Shown in pieces: positions 21,701 through 32,600 of a stretch of 53,388 nt of DNA. Every line of letters starts with the position of its first letter. The stretch's first letter is position 1. Made by a program: the position numbers and the translations under genes. The stretch covers positions 1-53,388 of the forward strand of contig JALJEE010000499.1 in NCBI GenBank assembly GCA_023231475.1, in the 5' to 3' direction. Source of the DNA: Seison nebaliae. Its lineage: Eukaryota; Rotifera; Pararotatoria; Seisonacea; Seisonidae. The notes under the pieces are model-generated. The model had not been told where the DNA came from and did not search any database. It saw nothing but the letters and a program-made list of their open reading frames with translations.

Positions 21701-22301
21701 AACATTCCGTTCTCTTAGAGAAATGTTCACATCGACAAGATCCATCCAAAATTGGTTAGTATCGTGTGCGAAAGATATCGTTAAATTGAGAAATGAACCT
21801 GTAAAATGGATTACTCCTTTAGGTCTTCCTGTTGTTCAACCATATTTCATAAAGAGAACAGAACGAATCAATTCAGATAATTATCTCAAGGATAAATTCT
21901 CATCATCATCTCGACCGATAATGAGGAAACAATTGAATGCATTCGCACCTAATTTCGTCCATTCTCTCGATTCAACTCATATGATGTTAACTGCATTATC
22001 GTGTGGAAAGGAAAATATTAGATTTGTATCGATTCATGACAGTTTTTGGACACATGCCATCGATATCGATCAAATGGGAAAGATATGTCGAGAGGAATTC
22101 TTACGATTACATTCTTCTGACATATTAGAAGATTTATCGAAACAATTTATTTCTAATTATTCTTTCCGTCAAAATGAATTTAAAAATTCTCCTTTAATGA
22201 CTGAAGAAATGAATCGTTTCAATCGACTCATTCAACAAATTCCGAAAAAGGGACAACTTAATATAAATGACGTTCTCGATTCACTCTACTTCTTCTCATA
22301 A
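18723..22301 (+). CDS. POLRMT: Mitochondrial DNA-directed RNA polymerase
   Basis: A single exon of 1192 residues with a phage-T7-type polymerase domain at the C-terminus. Seen in order: LPHNLDFRGRVYPLPPHF (near 757), the catalytic-Asp motif HQDGSCNGLQHYAALG (near 875), the O-helix RKTIKQTVMTTVYGVTPFG (near 939) and the second catalytic-Asp motif HDSFWTHAID (near 1104). The N-terminus is Arg-rich with few acidic residues (MLFRLTRRVVGRCGQ), which fits a mitochondrial targeting peptide. The long middle is a fast-evolving, Lys/Asn-rich N-terminal extension. POLRMT transcribes mtDNA with TFAM and TFB2M and primes replication. Size matches the human protein (1230 aa). The lack of introns over 3.6 kb is notable but shared by other long genes here. 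Confidence 0.97.
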   Translation: MLFRLTRRVVGRCGQSIYSFHTSGIDRNQLALQELSKILEVVSIDSGKFSHLKEKVRRKEDGLKLIVNNLNEKKLIERRRRINEDILAKVDAYLFTCQREKIVEMLENELTNKRNGHQRQLSSIYVVNYILTQMFHEKEIKRYQIEKIMNLCQKKLAYSLNTHLLLLGIECRLRNGNEMINEENDELINLYKNLRKEIYKYFYRNDRNQYLSINIDHWQMETFDKRLFLLLTRDNEIRYQLKRCDKLYRKYCDDRNIYGSLNHMSLMSLLEKLSRNQERMKGTQLINRRNLESHESFHLFKLQLERELSLSVRIPSISVEEIHMRNKRKLKKKKWKMKMDDDMNVKDELKKNYYKQKLKLLLMRKFEKLRSRRNDDDNVWFQLMPMQKYIDMLLNFYIEQLCLGGKGSSESEEFVNTNQLSHRLGVTLYQQYYQHRLPNRQLQLLYMNYLNRMKNDNHINGRQLWSSLLNEDDLSLNNYKKLSLLPIWSYRLTSRLGRKLFNLIFFINPNDEYELLEKKKKKGKDEKLPALLYGIYRLESQLKKGMRKEEKKSNEKDCPPQICVPDFWKEVFNETHYLSFPAAHLPMIIPPIPWHEGNRGGGLLLGQTNKLVRIAHSADESSLIQTSISSYRPFSTIFDSLNILSSCQWKINEFVLDIAIKMFQCGISSEALGLPKSPNEFLQNISTPSPPNLSNFTPLEYMEELKKWKEKYVRILKKQKEMKKIKNEQYSLWCMTWYQLSIANYFRTNIIWLPHNLDFRGRVYPLPPHFSHMGCDLVRSLLNFHEKKKLGETGLDWLKIHLTNLTGHLKKATLIERKEYAELNISKIILSAENPLNESWWMNSDDPWQTLACCKELMEAMKCDDPKEFLSSLPIHQDGSCNGLQHYAALGRDIDGARSVNVLGSGRPQDVYSDVVDRLLSLIKKDDSQLANLTRKIITRKTIKQTVMTTVYGVTPFGARKQISKQLRLNPIIIENSENNELIPQLALFLQTQTFRSLREMFTSTRSIQNWLVSCAKDIVKLRNEPVKWITPLGLPVVQPYFIKRTERINSDNYLKDKFSSSSRPIMRKQLNAFAPNFVHSLDSTHMMLTALSCGKENIRFVSIHDSFWTHAIDIDQMGKICREEFLRLHSSDILEDLSKQFISNYSFRQNEFKNSPLMTEEMNRFNRLIQQIPKKGQLNINDVLDSLYFFS

Positions 22302-22512
22302 ATCGATTTAATTCAATGAAATAATTTTATCTCATTTTCATATTCCCATCTAATATCTTGTACAGCTCTTCCATACAAGTTTTAGTTTGTAAAGAAATTA
22401 TTCAATTTTCAATATCTCATTTGAATAAATTTTATGTGAACAAACAGCTTTTCTCATCATTCTTCTTCTTCTCTTGTTGTGGTAACAAAATAGATCGAAT
22501 CAATTCTTATCC

Positions 22513-22526
22513 GTTGCTATGGTAAC
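22513..22526 (+). promoter_or_regulatory. perfect palindromic X-box (RFX-type site)
   Basis: The 14-mer GTTGCTATGGTAAC fits the RFX/DAF-19 X-box consensus (two GTTGCY/RGYAAC half-sites with AT between them). It lies between the POLRMT stop and the small ORF that starts at 22530. X-boxes usually control cilium genes in animals. Only the match is seen; binding is inferred. Confidence 0.55.
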
Positions 22527-22529
22527 CAG

Positions 22530-22700
22530 ATGAGTGAAAATGGAAATTTGATAATTCCTGATATGGAAGACAGATATAAATCCATTTCAACCTTCATATG
22601 GTCAACATCGAATTTGAATGAAGAACAAAAAGGAATTGAAAACGAATTATTTCCAAAATTAACAAATCAGAAATCTTCAGCAATCTGTACATTTTTATAA
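22530..22700 (+). CDS. small 56-aa protein ending in a CaaL-type prenylation box
   Basis: An ATG-initiated frame (22530) directly after the X-box encodes an acidic, polar 56-residue protein (starting MSENGNLIIPDMEDRYKSIS). It ends in CTFL, which matches a CaaX box with a terminal Leu, the type favoured by geranylgeranyltransferase I. There is no other domain. Gamma subunits of G proteins have a similar size and ending, but the body does not show their signature. It may be a whole small protein or the last exon of a longer one. Chance ORF is possible in this AT-rich DNA. Confidence 0.4.
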   Translation: MSENGNLIIPDMEDRYKSISTFIWSTSNLNEEQKGIENELFPKLTNQKSSAICTFL

Positions 22701-22762
22701 AATTAATAAGATATTTTCATTTGGAAATAAAATCTAATAAAATAAACATTTTTTATCCATTA

Positions 22763-23706
22763 TCAATTCTGATCATCATTTAAAATAATTGAAACAATTT
22801 TATCATCCTTATTCTCATAATTATTCAATCGTTCATTTTCATAATCTTCATGTGTCTCATAGAAATTGATATGTTTATGAATGGAGGAATCACTTTCAGC
22901 TAAACGTTTCATACTCTCTTCGAATGCTTCTTGTATCAGATTATTCATCGAATCCGTTTTCTTCAAAATTTCTCCTTCAATTTGATCAGTCTCTGCATCC
23001 AAATCCAAATTCTTTAAATTTTCCGTATTTTTCAAAAAGTTTCGATACAATTCATTCTTTCGTTTTTGCAGTTTCTCCTTCCTTGTCCACTCTCGAATTA
23101 AATAATTCGTTTTTGTGATAAGTGGTCGAATATCATAAAATTTAAATTCCTCTAAAATATATTCCAAATAAGATTTCCCTCGATGAATGAAAGACTCGGA
23201 TATTTCTCCAAAAACATTCTTCTTCAAACTTTCTTCGTTCTCTTTCAATGAGACTGTCGCTAACAATTCATCTTCTTCCTCTCTCTCCATATCAGTCAAT
23301 CGTCGAGCACCGATTGATAATATTTCTGCACGAGTTTCATTCTCCGATTTCTGATGTTTTAACACCGCTATATTATTATAAACGGAGACAGACAACTATT
23401 TCAATAAATATTTTTTATAAAATAATCTCAAATATCAACTTGATTAGTCTGAAATTGTTTATCTGGCATCAATTCACATTTCTCCACATCATTTATGACT
23501 ATCTCTAATTTATTTGTTCTGAGGAATTGTAAGACCAAATTGAAGACATCTGGATCTCTATCAATAAATATTCGATTATTTGGATCAACTCCACAAGGCA
23601 CTTGTCGCATCACTATATTATACAAATGGGATTTCGTATATTTAATCAAAGTGTTCATGGTCGTCGTAAATTTCCTTCCTCCCACATTGATTGTTAGTGC
23701 ATTCAT
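22763..23706 (-). CDS. KCTD-like BTB (T1) domain protein
   Basis: Exon 1 starts at ATG 23706 (MNALTINVGGRKFTTTMNTL) and encodes a T1/BTB domain with IFIDRDPDVFNLVLQFLRTN. A 44-nt intron (CAA|gttgat...aaatag|TTG, phase 0) joins it to a 210-residue exon. That exon begins LSVSVYNNIAVL and contains LEEFKFYDIRPLI, which resembles the end of KCTD BTB domains, then a charged, coiled-coil-like C-terminal half. KCTD proteins form oligomers and often serve as Cul3 adaptors. The C-terminal part matches no member I can name, so the subfamily is left open. An insert of about 110 residues separates the two BTB pieces. Confidence 0.7.
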
Positions 23707-24319
23707 GATTTCCTTCCTTTCCAACCAAATGAAAAATGGAAATTAGTATAAATTGAAAATTGTTTAAAAATTTCACCTGAAACTGAACACTTTGTTTAAA
23801 ATTAATCAAAAATTTAATTTTAATGTTTTTTTGTTATCGAATTATCAGTTTATGATTTTACAGAATTTTTATTTTCATATATTATAACATCATAACAGAA
23901 GACAGACTTTTAATAGCTTCACTAAAATTCACTATTCAGTTTTCCCCTTTGGAATTAGTTTATACTCCGAAAAAATCATATTACTACAAAACTGCGAGAT
24001 AAATTGTCTTGTAGAGTGATTTTACTCTGATGGTTCAGAATTTTGATCTTTTAAAGAATTCTTTTCGGTGTTTTTAAGTTTAAAATAAGCCAATCAAATC
24101 AAAATTATACATAACTTCCGACTGTCATGAATGATGTACATAAATTGAAATGAAATAAATAATTAAAATAAATATAAACTGTGTGAACATCTTTAATTTT
24201 TTATGATGCTCTGTACGATTCCTTAACGAAATTCTCTTTAAGAAAATCCATTTTAAATTTTCATTTTTTTGAAACTGACTGTTAGAGATTTGCAGTTCAT
24301 CATTAAATTAAATTTCACA
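23707..24319. other. AT-rich intergenic region between divergent genes
   Basis: About 610 bp between the divergent KCTD-like gene and the unrecognised gene at 24320. Both promoters must lie here. No coding signal or named site was found. Confidence 0.55.
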
Positions 24320-25256
24320 ATGCAATCGATTACGAAAAATGATGATGTTGAATTCAATCAATCGAGCAATCTTCATGAAGATGTAAAATTGGAACTTGTC
24401 GAAAATAAAGAACGTTATTATTATGGTAAATTATGATATTTTTATTTTTTTTTCTAGAGTCTCAACTGAATTCGGATTACAATGTTGATTCAGCTCATCA
24501 CGAATTAAATAGAAAATCTTTTGTTTCAAATGGACAAATCATAATCACTAGTGGGGCTCATTTATATTTGAATGATATATCTGAAACTGTCAATGAAAGT
24601 AATCCGGTTGAATTGAAAGATGTGAGTAATGTCGAAGAGATTGTTACCAGGAAAGAGAATATAGAGAAACACGAAAGAAACCGCCAAATAAAATATCGAA
24701 AGAAAATAGAAGTTTATAAATTTCTTTTCGTAATTTCCAATTTAAATTATATTTATAGTTCTCTTCCAACTCCTTTCCACCTAATAGAGGTAATTGGGAT
24801 ATGTTAAAATTGAATAAATTAAATGAAATTTCCGAAGCTATAATAAATTTACAAAAAAAACTGAAGGAAACGGATAATTTGAATATTTTTGCGCCAAATT
24901 CGAAAGCCGCTCGATTTGTCGCACAACATTCCCCCAAATTGCGAGAACGGTCAATAAAATTGCTGGAGGTGGAGAAGATAAAAGAACCGAATTTACCTCA
25001 GGAATTCGATCCCTACTTAATGCTACGAAGATATTTGAACTTAAATCACGATAATTTGACGAGAGCATTTGGTAAAAGAGCGAGAGACGCTTCTAGTGAA
25101 CCAATACATTCGTCAAAACTGATTAAAAATGATCACCATTTCAAAATGGAGAAGAGAGCAACAATGAAATACGAATCTGACGTAGAATTGGAAGATGCTG
25201 ACAAGCAGTTTGAACTAATTCATTTTCAAGCATTCGGACCCGAATCAAAACGGTGA
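24320..25256 (+). CDS. uncharacterised three-exon protein
   Basis: ATG 24320 starts MQSITKNDDVEFNQ. A 32-nt intron (24426-24457, phase 1) and a 46-nt intron (phase 0) join three exons into a protein of about 285 residues, ending at 25256. It is charged and has no signal peptide or membrane helix. The middle exon is Glu/Lys-rich, and the last exon carries NRGNWDMLKLNKLNEISEAI, FDPYLMLRRYLNL and TRAFGKRARD. The RK-rich patches suggest a nuclear or RNA-binding role, but that is a guess. I do not recognise any family. Continuous frame across two short introns with consistent phases is the main evidence that it is real. Confidence 0.6.
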
Positions 25257-25680
25257 AATATTTAACAGTTATCAAATATTGGCGACTTCGGTATGTCGAC
25301 TGGGTTGAATCTTAATTACAACTGTGTCAATAGAATTAGAATTTTAAAAAAATTTCGGAATTGATGAAAAAACTGTTCCGTTGGCATAGTTCTGATTATG
25401 ATTTACAATTTCACTTCTATTATATGAAATATGCAACAAAAAACCCATTTATGAAGGAATATGAAATTAAAAATTTTCTTAATTAGTTTACGAATCCAGT
25501 TCTGTGAATTTTTCTCCATCCGTTCAACATATTATTCTTTCAGACTAAAATCTTTCAATTTTGTTATTAATATAATATATATCACCCAGATTTCCTATTT
25601 AAAGATTCTAATAAATTTATTTCACAAAAAAAATAATAATTTCATAATAGTTCTCTTCTTATATGAATATGCCAAAAAAA
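25257..25680. other. AT-rich tail-to-tail intergenic region
   Basis: About 420 bp between the ends of the uncharacterised gene and the kainate-type receptor. Very AT-rich; the longest open frame in it is low-complexity and unsupported. Confidence 0.6.
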
Positions 25681-28600
25681 TTATCTTAAACTTTTCCTGT
25701 GTTGATTTGTGGAGGAAATTAAACTTTTAATTTCATCAATTGCTGATATTTCGAACGTCGACATATTTACTTCTTCATTCGATAAGGACTCCGATTCAGA
25801 AGAAGCGGTTTTGTTATTATTGAAAAATCTCATATTTAATTCGGATCCAACCGTCTTCAATTTAAATTTCTATTTAAAATTAAATTTGTTATTTTCGAAT
25901 AAATCGAATAAAAAAACTTTTTTCACTTTCTCCCGTTTATGTTTCATATGCCACGAAAATTCGAGACATGCCATGATAAATCCAATTCCAATTCCAACAC
26001 AGAGAATCAGAAAAACTCCTCCAACATTCGCTAGACCTAAAGTTGTGGCATCATCGGTTTCACTCGTATCTTGAGAGATACATTTACCACCGCCTTTCTT
26101 CTTCTTCCACCATAAATTATAAAGTGATTGAATGTCTCCCATTTCTTGCATTTGTAATATACGATCGGAAAGTATATCTCTGAATGGTGAATCTATTTGG
26201 GATGAATATGAAATATTATTTGAAGAATAAAAGAAACTTGTTGGTGTTCCGATACCATATCCTTTCGACGCCAACAATCCTCCCACTTGAGTTAATTCGC
26301 AATCTCGTTGTATCATATAATTGATGGTTTTTGATTCCATAATAAATGCATATTTCCCTTCTTTAACTCGACGGAAACCTTCGCCATTACTTGGAACGAA
26401 ACAATCGGAACATTTCGCCATAAAATTATACATTCTTTCATACGTTGGTATTCGAGATTCCTTCGACGAATGAAATTATGAAATTTAAATAATAACAAAT
26501 AATTAATAACAATAAAAAATGATTGAGAAGATCCACCACGTAATGCTCCATATTTAATTTCAGTTTGTTTAGCTAAATCTTCCGCTCCCCGAATAGGCAA
26601 TTGCATTCGATTGGATGTGAGAAATGCGGCCAAATTTGCAGTATAAGATGAAACGATAATGAGACAGAAGAACCACCAGAAACCGCATAATAATCTCGTT
26701 GAGAATGCACGAATTGGAATTTCTGAACCTTGCTGCATAAAACAACCTAAATTGAACCAGAGAGCATTTAATAAAGTGATTTGATTTGTATCATCAATTT
26801 CTTCTGCTGAACAAGATTCAGGATTGTACCATTCGTAAGGAGAGAAACGAGCAATGATAAATAAACCAAAACTTATTCCTAAATATGCCGCCACAATATA
26901 TAACCAGATGTTGATAGAAAATGGTGATAAGAAGGAAAATAAATTTGAAGATTTCTTTTTACTTTTTTTAAAAAGAATTCCAATTCCAGATTCGAAAAAC
27001 GGTTTCGTAAAATCGATCACTTGTTCACGACTTAACGTTATGGTGAGATCACTTATGGCTAAATCAGCTTTCTAAAACAGATGAATTTCCGGGGAAATTA
27101 GAAAGTGAACGAACTCTTGTCATTAATTCGTGAATCATTCCATTCCAAACTTTTGGATTATTCTTCAACGGTTGTCCATGTTTTCCATCTTCAACTTGTT
27201 TAAATCGATAATTGAAAATGAAGTCATCTTTCTTCATTAATTCTTTTATTCTCAGAAATAAATCAACAGCAAATCCTTCAAATCGTTCATTATCTTTATA
27301 TTTATATGAATCATTCTTCAACATAATATATGGTTCAGTCTTGAAAATTTTCATAAAAATATCATAAAATTTCATTTATATTTAAATAATTATTAACAAG
27401 TTTCACTGACACAATCAATGTCATATTAGCCAAATACTCTTTTGTTATAATAACGTCTTCATTATAATTCCTTTCCAATAATACCGAATCTTTATTCACG
27501 GTTCCCAGTGAACGGAATTTCGAATATCTCAATTCCAAAACTTCGAATTCCACTTTCTTTAACGACATTCCACTTAATTTCCCATTAAAATTCTAAATTT
27601 AAATTACATTAAGAAATTAAATAAATAAATTAACGTTCATTTTAATCGTCTCCAGAAATCCATGGCCATATTTCCACGGTTTTAATTTGAGACAGGATAA
27701 TTTCTCGTCAAAACTAATTTGGGACTTGAGGACGATGTCCAACAAATAATTTCCCAGATCTAACAACAAAGAATGATTTAACTATTATGAAATAATTTAA
27801 CAATTCTAGATAATTTCATGAATATAACATATAACGAAAATGATGAAAATTTCTCAAATGTCGGAATTTTTGGATTATGTCCATTTCTTATATATTTCCC
27901 CATCGATTCCCCATACCATCGAACATAATTCGTATCGGAACGTTTCAATCTCAATACTGTTATATTTCCAATTGTATTATGGAAAGAATTCCAATTCATT
28001 GTGACAGAATCCTTTAAGAGAAATTTGTATTTTGAAAAGTTAAAAATTTCATTACTAAACTAAATTGACAATAAGATATTTTCGATAATTGTTGATTAAT
28101 TTACGTTTTAATGCCATTTCCATAATACTTCTCGTATTCTCATAATTGCAGTCGATGACTACCTGATTCTCCGTTGACTTCTCAATCAAATCAAATATGA
28201 AATCTTCATTCCCATTATATTCAAGACTGCTCAATATCGTTCCTTTTAGATCGATACGGAATGAGATCATTCGAGCAAATGAAACTGTATCATCAAAAAT
28301 ATAAAGAATTTCTTTCCATCGAAATTCTCTTAATAAGTTTTGCAGACTTTGTCTCACAACATCATATGATGGATATAAGGAAATGAAATAGTTCTGATCC
28401 AATACTAAATAATCAATATGGAAACAAGGAATATGGAAATTTTTGCAAATTGATGATAATTGAATTGCCGCTGGATTACCCACATTAGTTACGATTGCTG
28501 TGACACCTTTTGATAAGAGTTTACACACTAAAATGGAAATAAAAATTTGAAATATTTGTAAGAGAATCGAATGGTGAACTTGCACGATATGCTTTATATG

Positions 28601-28811
28601 CATTCCATGATTCAACATAATCGATAAAGAAAGAAATATTTTTAATTTTCGTGCTTGATTGATGTAATAATTTTGTTTGTTCATTCAATAAAGTTAGAGT
28701 ATAATCGATGGCATTCCGATCGTGAACATTATTTGATTTGAGTATAAATCCAATTTTGAATGAAAAGATCGGATTGATAATGAAGAGAATTAAAAGAAGA
28801 TACTTAATCAT
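25681..28811 (-). CDS. Ionotropic glutamate receptor, kainate type
   Basis: A multi-exon gene. It has a signal peptide (ATG 28811, MIKYLLLILFIINPIFSF), then an amino-terminal domain (about 28750-27800) and the ligand-binding S1 lobe (KPYIMLKND region, ADLTITLSREQVIDFTKPFF). The pore follows, with FMQQGSEIP (Gln at the Q/R site) and the gate SYTANLAAFLTSNRM, then S2 (GALRGGSSQSFF, DSPFRDILSDRILQMQE) and the fourth membrane helix. A 48-nt intron (25870-25917) leads to a final exon encoding the cytoplasmic tail, with VGSELNMRFFNNN, ending at 25681. The pore and gate are closest to GRIK-type receptors, glutamate-gated cation channels at synapses. The unedited Gln predicts calcium permeability. 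Exon joins in the N-terminal domain are the least certain. Confidence 0.88.
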
Positions 28812-29624
28812 TCTTATAAACTTTCTTGTTATTGTTTGAAATATGTTTTATCTTGGAAAGAAGCATATTAAATGGAAGAAGATCTCCTGCTAAGATGAAA
28901 ACTAACAAAAATGGAAATATAAAAGTTTTTGAGTGTTCTCCATTGAAAGGCGTCTAAGCTCTTGAATGTGGGAACGCTTCGAATATTTTCATTCGGAACG
29001 TAATAGAACCAACTTAACCTAATTATCATGGAAGTAAAATAATTCGTCTTTTCTCTTATTATTAAATGTGATTGTATATTTTCTTTATTGAACACACATT
29101 TGTGAATGATATAAATTGACGAACATTTATGTTTTCATTAGATGTTCTGTATGAATGGAATCAAACGAAAATAAATATAATTCCACATTAATTACTTTCA
29201 CATTTTCAGAAAAATACCTTTCCAAATTATTTCACTTTCGTCGTCGGTCACTGTACGAATTAATAGGAAGTAAATCAATTCTTCATCTCTTTTATTCTCA
29301 ATTAATCAATACACTTCCTCTCACAATTCTGTTAGACATTTCCAATTAATCGATTGCTCATTTTTAGGAATGAACATTTAAAAATAAAACAAATTCTTCA
29401 CAATAAATATTAGTGATAAATCAATAATTATCAATTTAAGTTATTTTTCTTAAAGAAATCAAATCAAATTTTTTGTAAAACCATTAACGATTTAAAATCA
29501 ATTTTAATTCAACTTTGCGACATGTTGGTTCGAATGAAAATAAAAGTTTTAAAAGAATTGAAAATTTATTTTATGCTAAATAAACGATTAGATTAAATCT
29601 GATTATTTTTTCCATTTAATTCGT
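28812..29624. other. intergenic region upstream of the kainate-type receptor
   Basis: About 810 bp between the receptor start and the 3' end of the next minus-strand gene. Two short open frames of 64-75 codons exist on opposite strands, but neither shows a domain, signal peptide or splice partner. Treated as noncoding. Confidence 0.5.
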
Positions 29625-32600
29625 TTATAAATCGAAATGCATCCTTTTCATGACGGCATCAATATTTGCCTGTTGACGTTTAGCCATTTGGTGACGGAAT
29701 CGTCGCATTGTGTCACAGTTCAACATTTGTGCTTTGGAATGAGTTGATTTGGGGATTTTTTCGAATGTCGCTGCATCAACACATTCGGGATGATAGATCG
29801 TGTTCATTAATGGAAGATTATCTGATTCTGGAGTGACTAAAATCTGTGAAAGAGAAATCAATTTGATTTGTTTCATATGAGAGAAAATGAACTTCGGTTT
29901 TGGAACAAGCGATGACTGTAGTATCGTTCTTCAACGTACCATCTCGACCATAATTACATTGGATTACACTCTCACAATCATCAGGAGATCGGACATATAA
30001 TTTATAGTTCTGTTGAATATGACTCGCATCTTCATCTAATTCTAATGGACATTGGAATTGTTCGTCTTGGTATTCGGGTGGTAAGTCAGACATAGCCCGA
30101 TAATGAGTTGTATGATATTCTAATAAAGAGATTGAAAAGAGAGAATTTGAATAAATGAATTAACTAGAAATTGCATTACAAGAGAATGATCCACATGGTG
30201 AACAACATTTGGTCTTCTCATTGAAATGTTCTCCGGGTGGACAAACATGAGAATGATGGAAGCCTTGACTACAAATGACATACTTTCGGCAATCCAATGG
30301 ATGTGCGTAATAACCGTCTGGACGTCCACAACATGAGAATGCTGATTAAAAGGATAAAAATTGAAATTATAATTGAAATTAGTAGATGAAAGTACGAACA
30401 CCAGCAATTAGAGCCAGACCATCCAAAATTACAATTGTTTGGTCGACAAGCGGGTTGAACAGGTGCGATAGGTTTTGGTGGTGGTTTTGGATGTACATTA
30501 CAAATTCCAGTGACTGGACTACATCCGACTTGACATAATCCACATTTCTTAGCACAACCATATCCGCATGTGCCGACATTACATTCTTGAAATAGAATAT
30601 GATATTTTTCCTTGTTACTGATGAGACTAACGGTTGTAACAACTACTTCCAGTCCATCCTGCAATACATCCTGATGGGCATTGACCAGTGAATGTATCAC
30701 ATTGAACACCACCATTACAGTTGCATGGTTGGTCACAATATTTACCCCATTTCCCATTCTTACAGACTATAAGAAAGAAGAGAAATATTAACCATTATAA
30801 AAGTAGAAGGAAAGAAACGTTTAAGATATGATGCATCAAATTTAAATGTAGTTTCTTTTTGGAGTTCGAATGTTGTTTGGTTGCAGAAACAATCCGTTTT
30901 AGTTCGAATGATCTTTCGGTTGGTGACGGTGGTAATACCGAAATACAATTTCTTAGTGGCACATGGTTCGTATTTGATGAGTTTATTGCAATTGTTGTCT
31001 AATAAAAATAATTGATTAAATTATTTTCTTATATTTCAAATCTAACCATTGACACAAGCCACTTCCTTCATATACCAGATAATGACGGACATTTGTCTTG
31101 CTCCTTTGCAACTTGTTTGGACTTTCCAATCTCGACAATGATATTCTCGATTTGGCCAATGGTTACGATCTCGGTCAGATATGAATGCAAGAACTGATTG
31201 TTTTCCTGCTTCATAATCATTCAATGCTGCATAACAATCCGTTTGTAAAGTTAACTAAATAATGGAGTTATATATGTGTGTTGAGCTTGTGATAAAGTAT
31301 TAACTGTCAATTCAATAGCTCTCACATTTCCTGACATAGATACCGGTACGTAAATTCTACCAAATAAATATTCACCAGTTAAAATGGTTCTGTCATTGAT
31401 ACAGTTCACCGATCCAGTAGATAACATAGGCCATACAATATGAGCTTTACAGATTTGTTCTTTCATTGTCAAATGGACAAATGTTTGAGCGGCGAATCGT
31501 TGAGTGATGAAGTGAGATGGTTCTTGAGTATCACCAAAAACTTGATCACGGAAACCTTGAGTATCATAATCATTTCTCAAATTGACAACGGACAAATCTA
31601 CTCCACTTGACAAGAGTTTTTCTCTCAAATTATGATATTGGACTTGATTCACCCATGTAGTAGTGGTGAGACCTTGACTGGTTAACAAGACAATCTTTTT
31701 AGCGTGTCCAGATCGGCCAAATGCATTTAATCGGTCGACAGCTCGACAGATGGCATCATGATGATGACAACTTTCGGCACAACATCCTTGATGTCTAAGT
31801 GAGAATTTTTTCATTTTTTCTTCGACTTTCATTCTTAATTCTTCTCCGATCGATCGTTTAGACTGCCATTTATCCGTCAACTGAACAACTTCTTCGATTT
31901 CCTTTTCGGCATAAATCATGAAAGAAACTCTCGTTTGAGTATCCCAAATTTCGAGATGATGATTGTGTTCTCTATCGTCTAACCACGTGAGAAAATTGTG
32001 AAGATCATTCTCCAAATAATCTTTCGCGTAACATACATCAATTACAAAGATCACATCAGGATATTGTGTGCATTCTATGTTTGAAATTAGGTATTAAATC
32101 TTAAAATTTAAAATGATAATTTTAAACTTTCTAATTCGTTCATGAAATCGTAATTGTCGGCATCATAAATTTTTCCAAGATTTGATTCTGGTAATTCATT
32201 CGATACTTGTCTAAATTTCCAATAGGTTGAGAATTGATAGTCGCTATTTTCCGTAAATCGAGCAATGATCTCATTTGTCCATTTTTGATGAAGGATATAA
32301 TTCGCTGATAATGAGGCGAGATATGGGAAGTTATTCGGGTTAATTTGATTAAACATTGGGACAGTTTCAAATCCACAATCACATGCAAATTGATTGATTT
32401 CTTGCGAAGAAATTCCACAATTGTAAATCTGAAATAATATTAATTTTATTTATGGGAATTCTGAAAAGAACCGCATACAAATTGCTTTGAGTTTCAAAAC
32501 AAAGAGACATCATCCATTCGACTCGTCTTAAATAATGAGTAATATCTGCATATTTGTCTGCACATTTCAATTGTTTCGAATACATTTTATGGAAAGAAGC

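Noticed and set aside
25461-26074. Plus-strand open frames near the end of the kainate-type receptor
   Set aside because: Part is low-complexity AT-rich sequence and part is antisense to the receptor's C-terminal tail exon, which joins in frame on the minus strand.
28868-29349. Short open frames between the kainate-type receptor and the VWA/EGF gene
   Set aside because: No domain, no signal peptide, no convincing splice sites and no similarity to neighbouring genes.
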